A DNA stretch of 64,000 nt from Alkaliphilus metalliredigens QYMF (GTDB lineage: Bacteria; Bacillota; Clostridia; Peptostreptococcales; Natronincolaceae): the NCBI RefSeq assembly GCF_000016985.1, contig NC_009633.1, forward strand, positions 1,178,001-1,242,000, in the 5' to 3' direction. Made by a program: the position numbers and the translations under genes. Shown piece after piece: positions 1 to 8,954 of this stretch (the first letter of the stretch is position 1; the number at the start of each line of letters is the position of its first letter). The notes under the pieces are model-generated. The model was given only the letters and a program-made list of their open reading frames with translations. It did not search any database and was not told the DNA's origin.

Positions 1-124
1 CTTCATTTTTTTGATAACATTTTACATGATAAGTGATGGTAGAGAATAGAGGTTCTATCTCGTCAGTGGAAAGATGGTCAAATAGGATGCATTTATTCAA
101 ATATTTTAAACGACTATCCATCAT
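1..124 (-). CDS. Crp/Fnr-family regulator, N-terminal part only
   Basis: About 41 codons run off the left edge on the minus strand. The translation begins MMDSRLKYLNKCILF and continues with LFDHLSTDEIEPLF, the short helical lead-in typical of Crp/Fnr proteins just before the cyclic-nucleotide-binding beta barrel. Two adjacent ATG codons (124 and 121) follow a GGGGG ribosome site. It is divergent from the activase/ABC operon at 323, so it may regulate that operon. The family call rests on a short stretch only; effector and DNA-binding domain lie outside the window. Confidence 0.55.
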   Translation of the reverse strand, partial: MMDSRLKYLNKCILFDHLSTDEIEPLFSTITYHVKCYQKNE

Positions 125-193
125 CTTAACCCCCATAAAAATATAATAAAAAATTGTTAATATAAAAAAGTGTATCCTGAGATACTTCTTTCT

Positions 194-244
194 TTGAAGC
201 TTAACGTTATAATCTCTTTATAGTATAGCTGAAAATGATTATCA
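194..244 (+). promoter_or_regulatory. Promoter with Fur-like box
   Basis: Positions 230-244 read TGAAAATGATTATCA, matching 13 of the 14 specified bases of the Fur 7-1-7 consensus TGATAAT-N-ATTATCA. A TATAGT -10-like hexamer lies just upstream at about 219-224, with a weak TTGAAG at 194-199 as possible -35 (long 19-bp spacer). A repressor bound here would cover the transcription start of the activase/ABC operon. The box match is read directly; control by Fur is inferred. Confidence 0.6.
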
Positions 245-322
245 AAGTCAATAAATTCAAATAGGTATGATTTTCTATCAAGTTTTTTCACTGAATAAGA
301 ACTAGAAAAGGGAGGTTTCATT

Positions 323-3300
323 TTGTATAGCTTAGGAATTGATGTAGGCTATTCTGCCATTAAATTTGTATTAATCAATAAGGAACTTCAAATAATTGAT
401 CGCACCTACATTTTACACAAAGGGAGAATAAAGGAAGAAATAGGACAATACTTTACAAAAATAATCAGTCAATATGGATCTGAAAATATAAACTATGGGG
501 CCGCCACAGGTCAGGGAAGTAAATTCATCTCAGAAAAGCAAGGAATCACATGGATTAATGAAGTCACTTCATTGGTAGAGGGTAGCTGGCGTGTCCACCC
601 TGATGTGAATACTGTTATTGAAATTGGAGGACAAAGTTCAAAATATATTACAAACATGAATCAATCAGACAAATCCAATATGAAAATTTCCATCAATTCA
701 AATTGTTCAGCTGGTACCGGCTCCTTTATTGAGGAACAGGTATCCAGGTTAGATATTAAGTTAGAAGACTATTCAAAGTATACTGAAGAGGCTACCTTTA
801 TACCCAGGATAGCCGGTAGATGTAGCGTGTTTGCTAAAACCGATATCATACACCATCAGCAAGAGGGAACAGATGCAAAGGATATATTACTTGGTCTGGC
901 ATATGCCTTGGTAAAAAACTATCGAGCCAATGTCATTAAGAGAAGTTCAATTCAAAAACCAATATTGTTTACGGGAGGAGTTGCTTATAACAAAGCAATT
1001 ATAGAAGCCCTAAGAGAGACCCTTAAGCTTAATGAGGAAGATGTGGTTGTACCAGAGGACTGTGGAAATGTTGCGGCATTAGGAGCGGCGATTATTGCAA
1101 TGCGAGACAAAATATCTATTGATTTATCCAAAGTACAAATAATCATTGAAAACACTGAAAGTAAATTGAGTTTTATTGAGGATACTGTTACTTTTCCTCC
1201 CTTAAATCAATATGGTAAAAATGATAGTCTAAATAAACATGACTGTAAGAATGTGGGCTTAGAATCTGAGATTAGTGGTTATATTGGACTTGATATAGGT
1301 TCTACCAGTACCAATGTTCTTCTGATGGACCAAGCGAATCATGTGATTGCATTTAAGTACTTAAGGACCTTAGGAGATCCCATTGAAGCAGTTAGAAAAG
1401 GACTTTTGGAAATTAAAAAGGACATGGGAAAAGAAATTAAGGTTTTGGGAGTAGGAGCAACGGGCTCGGGGAGATATATGGCAGGTGATTTTGTAGGGGC
1501 CGATGTCATCATAGATGAAATCACTGCCCAAGCAAAGGCTGCCTATAGCATAGATAAAGAAGTGGATACAATAATCGAAATCGGAGGACAGGACTCTAAG
1601 TTTATTAAGCTAGAGAATGGAATTGTTTCAGATTTTGAGATGAATAAAATTTGTGCTGCTGGAACTGGATCATTTATTGAAGAACAAGCAAAAAAACTCA
1701 ATATTCCCATTAGCGAGTTCGGAGCCTTAGCCCTCAGCTCACAAAATCCTGTGGACTTAGGGGACCGATGTACAGTGTTTATTGAAACAAATGTCGCTGC
1801 CAGTATGAGTCAAGAAGCAAAAATTGAAGACATTGCAGCGGGATTATCCTACTCAATTGTAAAAAATTATTTAAATAAAGTAGTGGGTAAAAAAGAGATT
1901 GGTAAAAAGGTGTTTTTCCAGGGAGGGGTAGCCCATAATCAAGCTGTTGTGAATGCCTTTAGATCCATATTAGGTAAACAAGTAGAAGTACCGGATTTTT
2001 TTAGTGTGACAGGAGCCTATGGGGTTGCTATTTTAGCTAAGGAGCACATGGGAAATTCGGTTTCAGTCTTTAAGGGATTTGAATTAGAAGATGGGTTGAC
2101 CTTTAAAAGAACAGAAAAGAAACAGATTACCACAGAAAGCAAAATAACAAAGGTATTTGAAGAAATTGAAAAGCATTATTTGGAGGGATATGAAACCATA
2201 CTAGATCCCGCAAAGAGAACAGTTGGAATACCAAGGGTACTTTTCTTACACAAATTGTTTCCTCTATTCAATACTTTTTTTAAGGAATTAGGATTCAATG
2301 TCATTTTATCAGATAATAGTAATGAAGAAACCGTAGAATTAAGTCAAGAATTTTCAATGGAGGAAACCTGCTATCCGATCAAGCTGATTAATGGCCATGT
2401 GGCACAGTTACTTGAGAAGAAGGTTGACTATGTATTTTTACCTAGCCTCTATACCATGTCCCATCCAGTATCAACAACAAGGCAAAACTATGGATGTGTG
2501 TACATGCAGTGTTTTCCCAAGTTAATCAACCAAACCATGGAATTAGAAAGTAGGGGAGTTGAATTATTATCTCCGGCATTATCTTTTGAATTTGGTAAAA
2601 AGTATATGATGAAAACCCTTATGGAGCTTGGGAAAAAATTAAAAAAGAATTCAGTTCAGACAGCTCTAGCCCTAACAAAGGGGATGAAGCGGTTGAAGGA
2701 GTTTGAAATGAAGGTTGAAAAATTAGGTGAGAAAACGATACAAAGCTTAGGAAAAGATGAAAAAGCTTTTGTAATTATCACAAGAGCCTATGGGATTGCT
2801 GATCCTATCTTAAACATGGGTATTCCAGAGAAATTAGAAAAATTAGGCTATAAAGTGTTAAGTTTGTCGAATTTACCTGCCCATGACCAAGATACTTCAA
2901 AGGAACATCCGAATCTATATTGGCCCTTTGGTCAACACATATTGTCTGGAGCACAAATGATTAAACAGCATCCTAATTTATACCCAATCTATATCACAAA
3001 TCATGGTTGTGGTCCCGATACGGCATTAGCCCATTATTTCAAAGAAGAAATGAAAGGAAAGCCCTATTTAAACATAGAGGTGGATGAGCACTTTTCCAGT
3101 GTGGGTGTGTTAACTCGGGTTGAAGCCTTTGTCAATAGTTTGAAATCCGAACCAGTTCTAGAGGGTGAAGTCCTAGAGATTAAGCAATATGCTGATATGG
3201 TCGTTCATAAGCCTACAAACATTAAATCAAAATTGCATGAGATAGATAAAAAAACAGTACTGTATTTGCCACATCTATATCCATACGCTCAAATGCTAGC

Positions 3301-4375
3301 CACTTACTTGCAGGCCAAAGGACATGAGGCTTACGTGCTACCAATGACGAATAAGAAGACCTTAGATTTAGGACGAAAGCACACATTGTCTAAGGAATAC
3401 CTTTCCTTTACAGGCCTTGTTGGAGATGTGTTAAGACAGGCATTAAAGTGTGAGGAATCAAGTGAAAACTACGGATTTATCATTCCTACATCCGAGGGTT
3501 CAGAGGTGGGAGGGCAATACCATAGATTGCTTCGAGATAAATTAGATGGAGAAAAAAGACAAAAGGCAGAGATCATGGCTCCATTTATTGAAGATGTCAT
3601 AAAAGACAGCACAATTTCCCGGGATATATTCTTGATGCTCTTAGGAGGAGATTTAATCAATACTGTATCAAGAAATAAAAGAGAAAAATATCTTGATAAA
3701 ATTCAGAGTTTGATCCAAAAGAATGAATTGACTATTGATCACTTGAAAATCATGGCAAAAGAAATCTATAGCGGAATCAAAAGACCAGACCACTCAAAGA
3801 AAATTTTCGTTGTGGGGGAGGTAAATGTTTTATTCAATGATTTCATGAACAACAATACATTCAAAACCATGGAGGAGCAAGGGGTACAATTATTGTACGC
3901 TCCCCTCAGTGAATATATGTGGTTTGTCTGGAGAGATTATTTATCCCAACAAAACAATGGAAAAGAACTTGAAGCTCACAAAGAGCTAATTCGATTGTCG
4001 GGTTATATTCAAACGATATCCCGAATATTGATGGATGAAAGCACCTTTGAAAGGGATCTGGAAAGCCTTGTGCAAAGAGCAGATCAGCATTTAGGTCTTT
4101 ATTCCGGTGGAAATGGGAGATATAGACATGCTAAAGTCATGGGAGATTTAAATGATATAAAGGGAATCATAACCGTTTCTTCGATGTATGAAAATACCAA
4201 TACCATTTTAAATATATTATCCGAAGATAAAAACAACATTTCTAAAATACCGGTATTAAACATGACATTTGATGGAAATGAGAATGAAATAGATAAGTCT
4301 AAAATAGATTCCTTTACCTATTATGTACTGCAAGAGAATAATAGTGAGGAAGCAAGTAATGAAAGGGGGGCTTAA
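323..4375 (+). CDS. Fused double activase / DUF2229 / HgdB-like protein (1350 aa)
   Basis: A giant member of the 2-hydroxyacyl-CoA dehydratase activator (HgdC/BadF) superfamily. Domains in order: ASKHA ATPase 1 (about 1-265, GIDVGYSAIK phosphate loop), ASKHA ATPase 2 (about 318-580, GLDIGSTSTN), a DUF2229 module (about 635-850) and an HgdB-like C-terminal part (about 1060-1310). Each ATPase keeps the two cysteines that in HgdC bridge a [4Fe-4S] cluster; in domain 1 they are C128 and C167, within CSAGTGSF and AGRCSVF. Such activators use ATP to drive low-potential electron transfer. TTG start after AGGGAGG with 8-nt spacing. No dehydratase subunits sit beside it; an ABC importer follows 1 nt later. 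Electron acceptor and substrate are unknown. An unfused paralogous set is at 45355-48416. Confidence 0.85.
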   Translation: MYSLGIDVGYSAIKFVLINKELQIIDRTYILHKGRIKEEIGQYFTKIISQYGSENINYGAATGQGSKFISEKQGITWINEVTSLVEGSWRVHPDVNTVIEIGGQSSKYITNMNQSDKSNMKISINSNCSAGTGSFIEEQVSRLDIKLEDYSKYTEEATFIPRIAGRCSVFAKTDIIHHQQEGTDAKDILLGLAYALVKNYRANVIKRSSIQKPILFTGGVAYNKAIIEALRETLKLNEEDVVVPEDCGNVAALGAAIIAMRDKISIDLSKVQIIIENTESKLSFIEDTVTFPPLNQYGKNDSLNKHDCKNVGLESEISGYIGLDIGSTSTNVLLMDQANHVIAFKYLRTLGDPIEAVRKGLLEIKKDMGKEIKVLGVGATGSGRYMAGDFVGADVIIDEITAQAKAAYSIDKEVDTIIEIGGQDSKFIKLENGIVSDFEMNKICAAGTGSFIEEQAKKLNIPISEFGALALSSQNPVDLGDRCTVFIETNVAASMSQEAKIEDIAAGLSYSIVKNYLNKVVGKKEIGKKVFFQGGVAHNQAVVNAFRSILGKQVEVPDFFSVTGAYGVAILAKEHMGNSVSVFKGFELEDGLTFKRTEKKQITTESKITKVFEEIEKHYLEGYETILDPAKRTVGIPRVLFLHKLFPLFNTFFKELGFNVILSDNSNEETVELSQEFSMEETCYPIKLINGHVAQLLEKKVDYVFLPSLYTMSHPVSTTRQNYGCVYMQCFPKLINQTMELESRGVELLSPALSFEFGKKYMMKTLMELGKKLKKNSVQTALALTKGMKRLKEFEMKVEKLGEKTIQSLGKDEKAFVIITRAYGIADPILNMGIPEKLEKLGYKVLSLSNLPAHDQDTSKEHPNLYWPFGQHILSGAQMIKQHPNLYPIYITNHGCGPDTALAHYFKEEMKGKPYLNIEVDEHFSSVGVLTRVEAFVNSLKSEPVLEGEVLEIKQYADMVVHKPTNIKSKLHEIDKKTVLYLPHLYPYAQMLATYLQAKGHEAYVLPMTNKKTLDLGRKHTLSKEYLSFTGLVGDVLRQALKCEESSENYGFIIPTSEGSEVGGQYHRLLRDKLDGEKRQKAEIMAPFIEDVIKDSTISRDIFLMLLGGDLINTVSRNKREKYLDKIQSLIQKNELTIDHLKIMAKEIYSGIKRPDHSKKIFVVGEVNVLFNDFMNNNTFKTMEEQGVQLLYAPLSEYMWFVWRDYLSQQNNGKELEAHKELIRLSGYIQTISRILMDESTFERDLESLVQRADQHLGLYSGGNGRYRHAKVMGDLNDIKGIITVSSMYENTNTILNILSEDKNNISKIPVLNMTFDGNENEIDKSKIDSFTYYVLQENNSEEASNERGA

Positions 4376-4376
4376 A

Positions 4377-5093
4377 TTGAAACTGGAGGGGGTCTATAAA
4401 AATTTTGATGAAATAAAAGTATTACACAATTTTAATCTAGCAGTAGACGATAAGGAAATAACCTGTATTTTAGGACCCTCTGGATGCGGCAAATCGACTT
4501 TGTTGAATATCATGGCGGGAATTATAAAGCCCGATGTAGGTAGTGTAAAAGACAATAAAAAGAAAGTGGGATATGTGTTTCAAGAGGATCGATTACTTCC
4601 TTGGAAAACCGTATACGAAAACATAAAAATAGTCAATAAAAAAGCTTCGGATTTAAAGTTAAAGAATTTAATTAATCTTGTGGGGCTGACTGACTTTGAA
4701 AATAAATATCCGGGCCAATTAAGCGGTGGTATGAGGCAACGTTGTGCCATCGCAAGGGCCTTTAATTTTCAATCGGAACTGTTATTAATGGATGAGCCAT
4801 TTAAATCACTAGACTATGATCTTCGGATCAATATGGTAAAAAGCCTAATTGATATATGGCATAAATGGAATAATGCGATTGTGTTTGTCACCCATGAAAT
4901 CGATGAAGCCATATTACTGGGCAATAAAATTGTGGTCCTTTCTAAAAACCCCTGTACTGTAGAAACAATCATAAATGTAAATACACCTCAAAACCTGAGA
5001 AACCTTGAGGACAGAGAATTAGTAGCTGTAAGGACTAAGCTGATTAAGATTCTTTCAAATCAAAAGGATGCTAGTACCTATAAAAGTGCTTAG
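4377..5093 (+). CDS. NitT/TauT-type ABC importer, ATP-binding protein
   Basis: ABC ATPase of the SsuB/TauB/NrtD type. Walker A GPSGCGKST, Q-loop FQEDRLLPW, signature LSGGMRQR, Walker B LLMDEPF followed by SLD, and H-loop VTHEIDEA are all present, so it should be catalytically competent. The FQE-RLLPW-T-EN pattern is characteristic of the nitrate/sulfonate/thiamine-precursor importers. I place the start at TTG 4377, 6 nt after an AAAGGGGGG ribosome site; an in-frame ATG at 4359 would add six residues and overlap the preceding gene. It couples with the permease at 6179 and binding protein at 5179. Confidence 0.88.
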   Translation: MKLEGVYKNFDEIKVLHNFNLAVDDKEITCILGPSGCGKSTLLNIMAGIIKPDVGSVKDNKKKVGYVFQEDRLLPWKTVYENIKIVNKKASDLKLKNLINLVGLTDFENKYPGQLSGGMRQRCAIARAFNFQSELLLMDEPFKSLDYDLRINMVKSLIDIWHKWNNAIVFVTHEIDEAILLGNKIVVLSKNPCTVETIINVNTPQNLRNLEDRELVAVRTKLIKILSNQKDASTYKSA

Positions 5094-5178
5094 TCGGTGG
5101 CAAGAAAGAATATCGTAATTTAATGTGATCAAAAGTAACAATGAAGCTTTGAAAAATAGTAAACGAGGAGTGTTATGT

Positions 5179-6204
5179 ATGAAAAAAGTAATGAGTTTGA
5201 TTTTGATTTTAAGTTTAGCCCTAGCCATATTATCTGGATGCACGTCAAATGTTGACAATCAATCTGATGCAGCAGAGGTAGATGCATCAGAAGTGAATAC
5301 AGAAGAGGTGGAAAAAGTAAGTATCAAGGTAGCTGCTCCTGCAGGTGCCCCAACCTTGAGTATGATCAAAATGTTTAAGGAAAATCCATCCTTTGGAGAA
5401 CATGTAGAGGTAAGCTATGAATCTGTTAAATCTCCGGATTTAATGGCTTCTAGAATTATTTCAGGAGAAGTTGATATCGCAGTGGTACCGACTAATCTAG
5501 CAGCGACACTTTATAACCGAGGCGTGGACTATAAGCTGGCGGCATCAAGTGTATGGGGAATTCTTTATGTTGTTGGAAATGAAGAAATGACTAGCTGGGA
5601 AGACTTAAGAGGAAAAGAAATCTATACCATGGGAAGGGGAATGACTCCAGACATTGTTTTCAGATATCTTCTTTCTAATAATGGAATCGATCCAGATAAT
5701 GATGTCACATTAACCTACATGGGAGAAGCCACTGAGCTTGCTTCAGCATTTATTGCTGGCAAAAGTGCCATATCAATTATGCCAGAGCCTGTACTTTCTA
5801 ATGTCATGATGAAAAAGCAAGATACTAAAATAGTATTAGATTTACAAGAAGAATGGAGTAAATTAAATAATGGTGATTCAAGTTATCCTCAAGCCTCTCT
5901 GATGGTGAGAAATGATGTGGTTGAAAATAATCCAGAGCTTATCGAAATGTTTTTACAAGAATATGAAAGCAGTATTAGTTGGTTAGTCACAAATGCTGAA
6001 AAAGCAGGAGAATACAGTGAAGCGTTAGAAACTGGTCTATCTAAAGGCGTTGTTGTGGCAGGACTCCAAAGGTCTAATATTGAATACCGTAGCTCAAAAA
6101 CTGCGAGGGAAGCCATCGAAAAATATTTAAACGTGCTATTTGAATATTCACCAGAAGTAATTGGAGGGAAGCTTCCAGATGAAGGCTTCTATCTTGAAAA
6201 CTAA
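5179..6204 (+). CDS. NMT1/THI5-like ABC substrate-binding lipoprotein
   Basis: Periplasmic-type binding protein of the NitT/TauT importer class. A lipoprotein signal (LALAILSGC) is followed by an acidic linker and the domain beginning IKVAAPAGAPTLSMIK. The stretch GEVDIAVVPTNLAATLYNRG is typical of NMT1-like proteins. ATG 5179 follows GAGGAG with 8-nt spacing; an upstream in-frame start would give a non-secretory leader. Ligand cannot be read from sequence; relatives bind sulfonates, nitrate, bicarbonate or thiamine pyrimidine precursors. The Fur-like box upstream of the operon hints at a metal-related or redox-stress-related ligand, which is inference. Confidence 0.82.
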   Translation: MKKVMSLILILSLALAILSGCTSNVDNQSDAAEVDASEVNTEEVEKVSIKVAAPAGAPTLSMIKMFKENPSFGEHVEVSYESVKSPDLMASRIISGEVDIAVVPTNLAATLYNRGVDYKLAASSVWGILYVVGNEEMTSWEDLRGKEIYTMGRGMTPDIVFRYLLSNNGIDPDNDVTLTYMGEATELASAFIAGKSAISIMPEPVLSNVMMKKQDTKIVLDLQEEWSKLNNGDSSYPQASLMVRNDVVENNPELIEMFLQEYESSISWLVTNAEKAGEYSEALETGLSKGVVVAGLQRSNIEYRSSKTAREAIEKYLNVLFEYSPEVIGGKLPDEGFYLEN

Positions 6205-6931
6205 AAACAGTAAAGAACTATTATACACGGCACTATCCATCATAACCCTGCTAATCCTTTGGAAAGTCGTGTCTGTCATAGTGGATAAAGAAATATTGAT
6301 TCCTTCACCTGAAAAGACTTTTATTGAAATTATAAGCATTATAAGAGCACCCTATTTTATTGTAGCAGTAATGAATACATTAAAAAGAGCCCTAATCGGT
6401 TTTGTCATCGCATTGGGAGCAGGCATTGGTTTAGGTCTGATGGGAGGCTTTTTCAAGCCAATGTATTATTTACTAAGACCAATTGTATTAATTAATAAAG
6501 CAGTACCTACCATGGCTATGATCTTACTTGCTCTCATCTGGTTAGAGTCAGAAAAAGCCCCTATATTAGTTGGATTTGTGGTTATTTTTCCAATCATATA
6601 TGAAAATGTTGTCCAAGGAATCAGAAACGTTGATGTGAAATTGGTTGAAATGATGGACATGTACGATATTAATAAACTAGATAAGTTGAAAGATTTATAC
6701 ATGCCATCCATCAAATCTTATCTACATGGAGCCATGTCAGCAGCCATGGGCCTTAATCTTAAAATAATCATAGCAGCAGAAGTGCTGAGTCAACCAAGAT
6801 TATCAATGGGAACAAGTTTTCAAATCGAAAAAGCAAATTTGAATACTGCAGGGGTATTTGCATGGTCCCTGATAGCCATATGTATCGCAGGTATTTTAGA
6901 GCAGACACTTAAAGTGATGAAAAATAGGTAG
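6179..6931 (+). CDS. NitT/TauT-type ABC importer, permease
   Basis: Inner-membrane permease with about six hydrophobic segments and the BPD_transp_1 coupling region (GIRNVDVKLVEMMDMYDINKL). The ATG at 6179 follows GGAGGGA and overlaps the 3' end of the binding-protein gene by 26 bp, showing translational coupling. It completes the importer with the ATPase at 4377 and the lipoprotein at 5179. It is the last gene of the operon; a hairpin lies about 90 nt downstream. Confidence 0.85.
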   Translation: MKASILKTKNSKELLYTALSIITLLILWKVVSVIVDKEILIPSPEKTFIEIISIIRAPYFIVAVMNTLKRALIGFVIALGAGIGLGLMGGFFKPMYYLLRPIVLINKAVPTMAMILLALIWLESEKAPILVGFVVIFPIIYENVVQGIRNVDVKLVEMMDMYDINKLDKLKDLYMPSIKSYLHGAMSAAMGLNLKIIIAAEVLSQPRLSMGTSFQIEKANLNTAGVFAWSLIAICIAGILEQTLKVMKNR

Positions 6932-7238
6932 CGGAAATCTTAGTAATACTGGAAAATAAACTGTTTTAGAGCATCTGTTATAAAAATACAGTAAATAAAA
7001 TAGAAGAATGATTAATGGTCCCCTAGACGAGTGTTTAGGGGATTTTGCTTTGGAAAGAGCATTTTTTTCTTAAAAATACTAAAAAGTACAAAAAAAAACT
7101 TGATTGTGCATGGACCTTCATTATAAAGTTTTATATAATTGTAAAAGATGAAGATGATTATTGTTATCATTTGAAAAGTTTTACTGGTAATATCCTTTGT
7201 AGGGATATACTACATAATACAAGGAGGGATTATTTTAC
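6932..7238. other. Intergenic region before nikA
   Basis: About 307 bp with no convincing gene. It holds the terminator-like hairpin at 7019-7046 and a T/A-rich leader with a TATAAT at about 7132, a plausible -10 for the nik operon. A 66-codon open frame here has no recognisable features and its codons are AT-drift-like. I see no NikR-type GTATGA-N15-TCATAC operator and no recognisable riboswitch. Confidence 0.5.
7019..7046 (+). terminator. Hairpin terminator after the ABC operon
   Basis: A 7-bp stem TCCCCTA/TAGGGGA (7019-7025 with 7036-7042) is followed by TTTT. The T tract is short, so termination may be partial. Confidence 0.55.
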
Positions 7239-8876
7239 ATGTTAATTAAAAACAAAATCATGAAATTATTTATTATGAGTATTTTACTCATAACTTTGCT
7301 GGCGGGTTGTTCTTCAGGCGGGGCATCAAACACGACTTCTCAAGATAGTAACTCTAATGAAGGTAATACCACAGAGGAGGTTAACACGGATGAATTGCTC
7401 TATGTTAATTATAGAGACATAAGAGATTTAAATCCTCATCTTTATAGTGGAGAGCTTTTTGCACAAAATTTATTATTTGAAGGGTTAGTAATGATTACAG
7501 ATGAAGGGATTCAGCCATGGCTTGCAAAAGACTGGGATATATCTGAAGATGGACTGACATATACCTTTCACATAAGGCAGGGGGTCACTTTTTCCGATGG
7601 ATATCAATTTGATGCCCATGCGGTAGAAGCTAATATTCAGGCTATTTATGATAACTATGATAGACATGGTTGGCTAGAAAGCATTAGATTATTAGACGGG
7701 TTTGGTGCTATTGATGAGTATACCTTTGAGATGAAATTAAAGGAACCTTATTATCCCCTACTTACAGAGTTGGCGGTAACTAGACCCTTTAGATTCCTAT
7801 CCCCTAATAGCTTCATCGATGGAACCACTAAAGATGGCGTGGAGGGACTTATTGGTACAGGGAAATATGTCCTTACAGAAAATCATATTGATGAATATGC
7901 TATATTCGATGTAAATTCAAGTTATTGGGGCGAAAAGCCAGAAATTAATAGAATTACTGCAAAGGTTATTCCTGATAATCAAATCAGAACACTTGCTCTA
8001 GAAAAGGGTGAGATTGACATCATATTTGGAACAAATATGATTGATGCAGAAACCTATCTTAGGTTTTCGGAAATGGAAGGCTTTGGGGCGAGTTTATCAG
8101 ATCCTTTGGCTACGAGAATGCTTATTGTGAATTCAACTGATGAAATTCTATCTGATGTCAATGTAAGGCAGGCTGTTAATGCAGCGGTGAATAGAGAAGA
8201 AATATCTGATGGAATTTTTTATGGGTTAGAGGCTCCTGCTGATAGGATGTTGGCTAGTACCGTCCCCTATTGTGATGTTGACCTAGAGGGATATGTTTAT
8301 TCCCTAGATAAAGCAAATGGTCTTCTTGATGAATCAGGTTGGAAGATGAATGAAACTACAGGTGTACGTGAAAAAGATGGCATGTCTTTAGAGGTTGAAA
8401 TGCATTATAATGCTGATAGTGTAACAGAGAAAACAATTGCTGAATACTTGCAAGGTGAAATGACAGGAATTGGTCTTAGGCTTAATATTATTGGAGAAGA
8501 GGAACAAGCCTATAGAGACAGAATGAAGGCTGGAGACTTTGCTATTACTTTCAATATGTCATGGGGAACTCCCTATGATCCACATTCTTTCCTTGGTGGC
8601 ATGAGAATGCCTGCTGTTTATGGTGATTATGCAGCCCAGCAGGGTCTTGTGGAAGTTGACAAGCTTCATGATACAATCCTAAAGGCTTTTACAAGCACAG
8701 ATGAAATTCAAAGACAAGCGTATTATGATTATATTCTTACCTATTTACATGAAGAAGCCATCTATGTTCCATTGACCTTTGAAAGAAACAGAGCAATATA
8801 TAAAGACAAGGTGAAAAACGTAACATTTAATCCTTCTCAATTTGAAGTACCCCTTGAACGAATGTATATTAAATAA
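7239..8876 (+). CDS. nikA: NikA-type ABC substrate-binding lipoprotein
   Basis: Family 5 solute-binding protein of 545 residues closely resembling NikA along its length: LNPHLYSGELFAQNLLFEGL, PWLAKDWDISEDGLTYTF, RPFRFLSPN and WGTPYDPHSFLGGMRMP all have NikA counterparts. Lipoprotein signal ends in LLAGC. In E. coli NikA the nickel-site histidine (mature His416) follows MRVPS; here that loop reads MRMPAVYGDYAAQQ and has no histidine, so metal coordination must differ, or another metal or metallophore complex is bound. ATG 7239 follows AAGGAGGG, with ATG 7260 as alternative. First gene of a nikABCDE-like operon. Confidence 0.85.
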   Translation: MLIKNKIMKLFIMSILLITLLAGCSSGGASNTTSQDSNSNEGNTTEEVNTDELLYVNYRDIRDLNPHLYSGELFAQNLLFEGLVMITDEGIQPWLAKDWDISEDGLTYTFHIRQGVTFSDGYQFDAHAVEANIQAIYDNYDRHGWLESIRLLDGFGAIDEYTFEMKLKEPYYPLLTELAVTRPFRFLSPNSFIDGTTKDGVEGLIGTGKYVLTENHIDEYAIFDVNSSYWGEKPEINRITAKVIPDNQIRTLALEKGEIDIIFGTNMIDAETYLRFSEMEGFGASLSDPLATRMLIVNSTDEILSDVNVRQAVNAAVNREEISDGIFYGLEAPADRMLASTVPYCDVDLEGYVYSLDKANGLLDESGWKMNETTGVREKDGMSLEVEMHYNADSVTEKTIAEYLQGEMTGIGLRLNIIGEEEQAYRDRMKAGDFAITFNMSWGTPYDPHSFLGGMRMPAVYGDYAAQQGLVEVDKLHDTILKAFTSTDEIQRQAYYDYILTYLHEEAIYVPLTFERNRAIYKDKVKNVTFNPSQFEVPLERMYIK

Positions 8877-8883
8877 AATAATT

Positions 8884-8928
8884 GATGCAGATGGGTCATA
8901 GTAAATATACCTATGACTCATCTGCATC
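8884..8928 (+). promoter_or_regulatory. Long intercistronic hairpin between nikA and nikB
   Basis: Two 18-nt arms, 8884-8901 and 8911-8928, pair with one mismatch around a 9-nt loop. The hairpin starts just after the nikA stop and ends 15 nt before the nikB ribosome site. There is no long T tract (TTTATAAAA follows). It probably protects or partially terminates the nikA message so that binding protein is made in excess over the membrane subunits. Confidence 0.7.
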
Positions 8929-8954
8929 TTTATAAAACAATTAAGGAGGTAAAG

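Noticed and set aside
323-4375. 2-hydroxyglutaryl-CoA dehydratase subunits
   Set aside because: The fused and split sets have activase and DUF2229/HgdB-like modules only; no HgdA/HgdB dehydratase pair with fermentation genes is present.
7046-7238. NikR operator before nikA
   Set aside because: No GTATGA-N15-TCATAC or close variant is present.
7045-7245. 66-codon frame upstream of nikA
   Set aside because: Lys/Asn/Tyr-rich, no ribosome site, overlaps the nik leader; looks like chance in AT-rich DNA.
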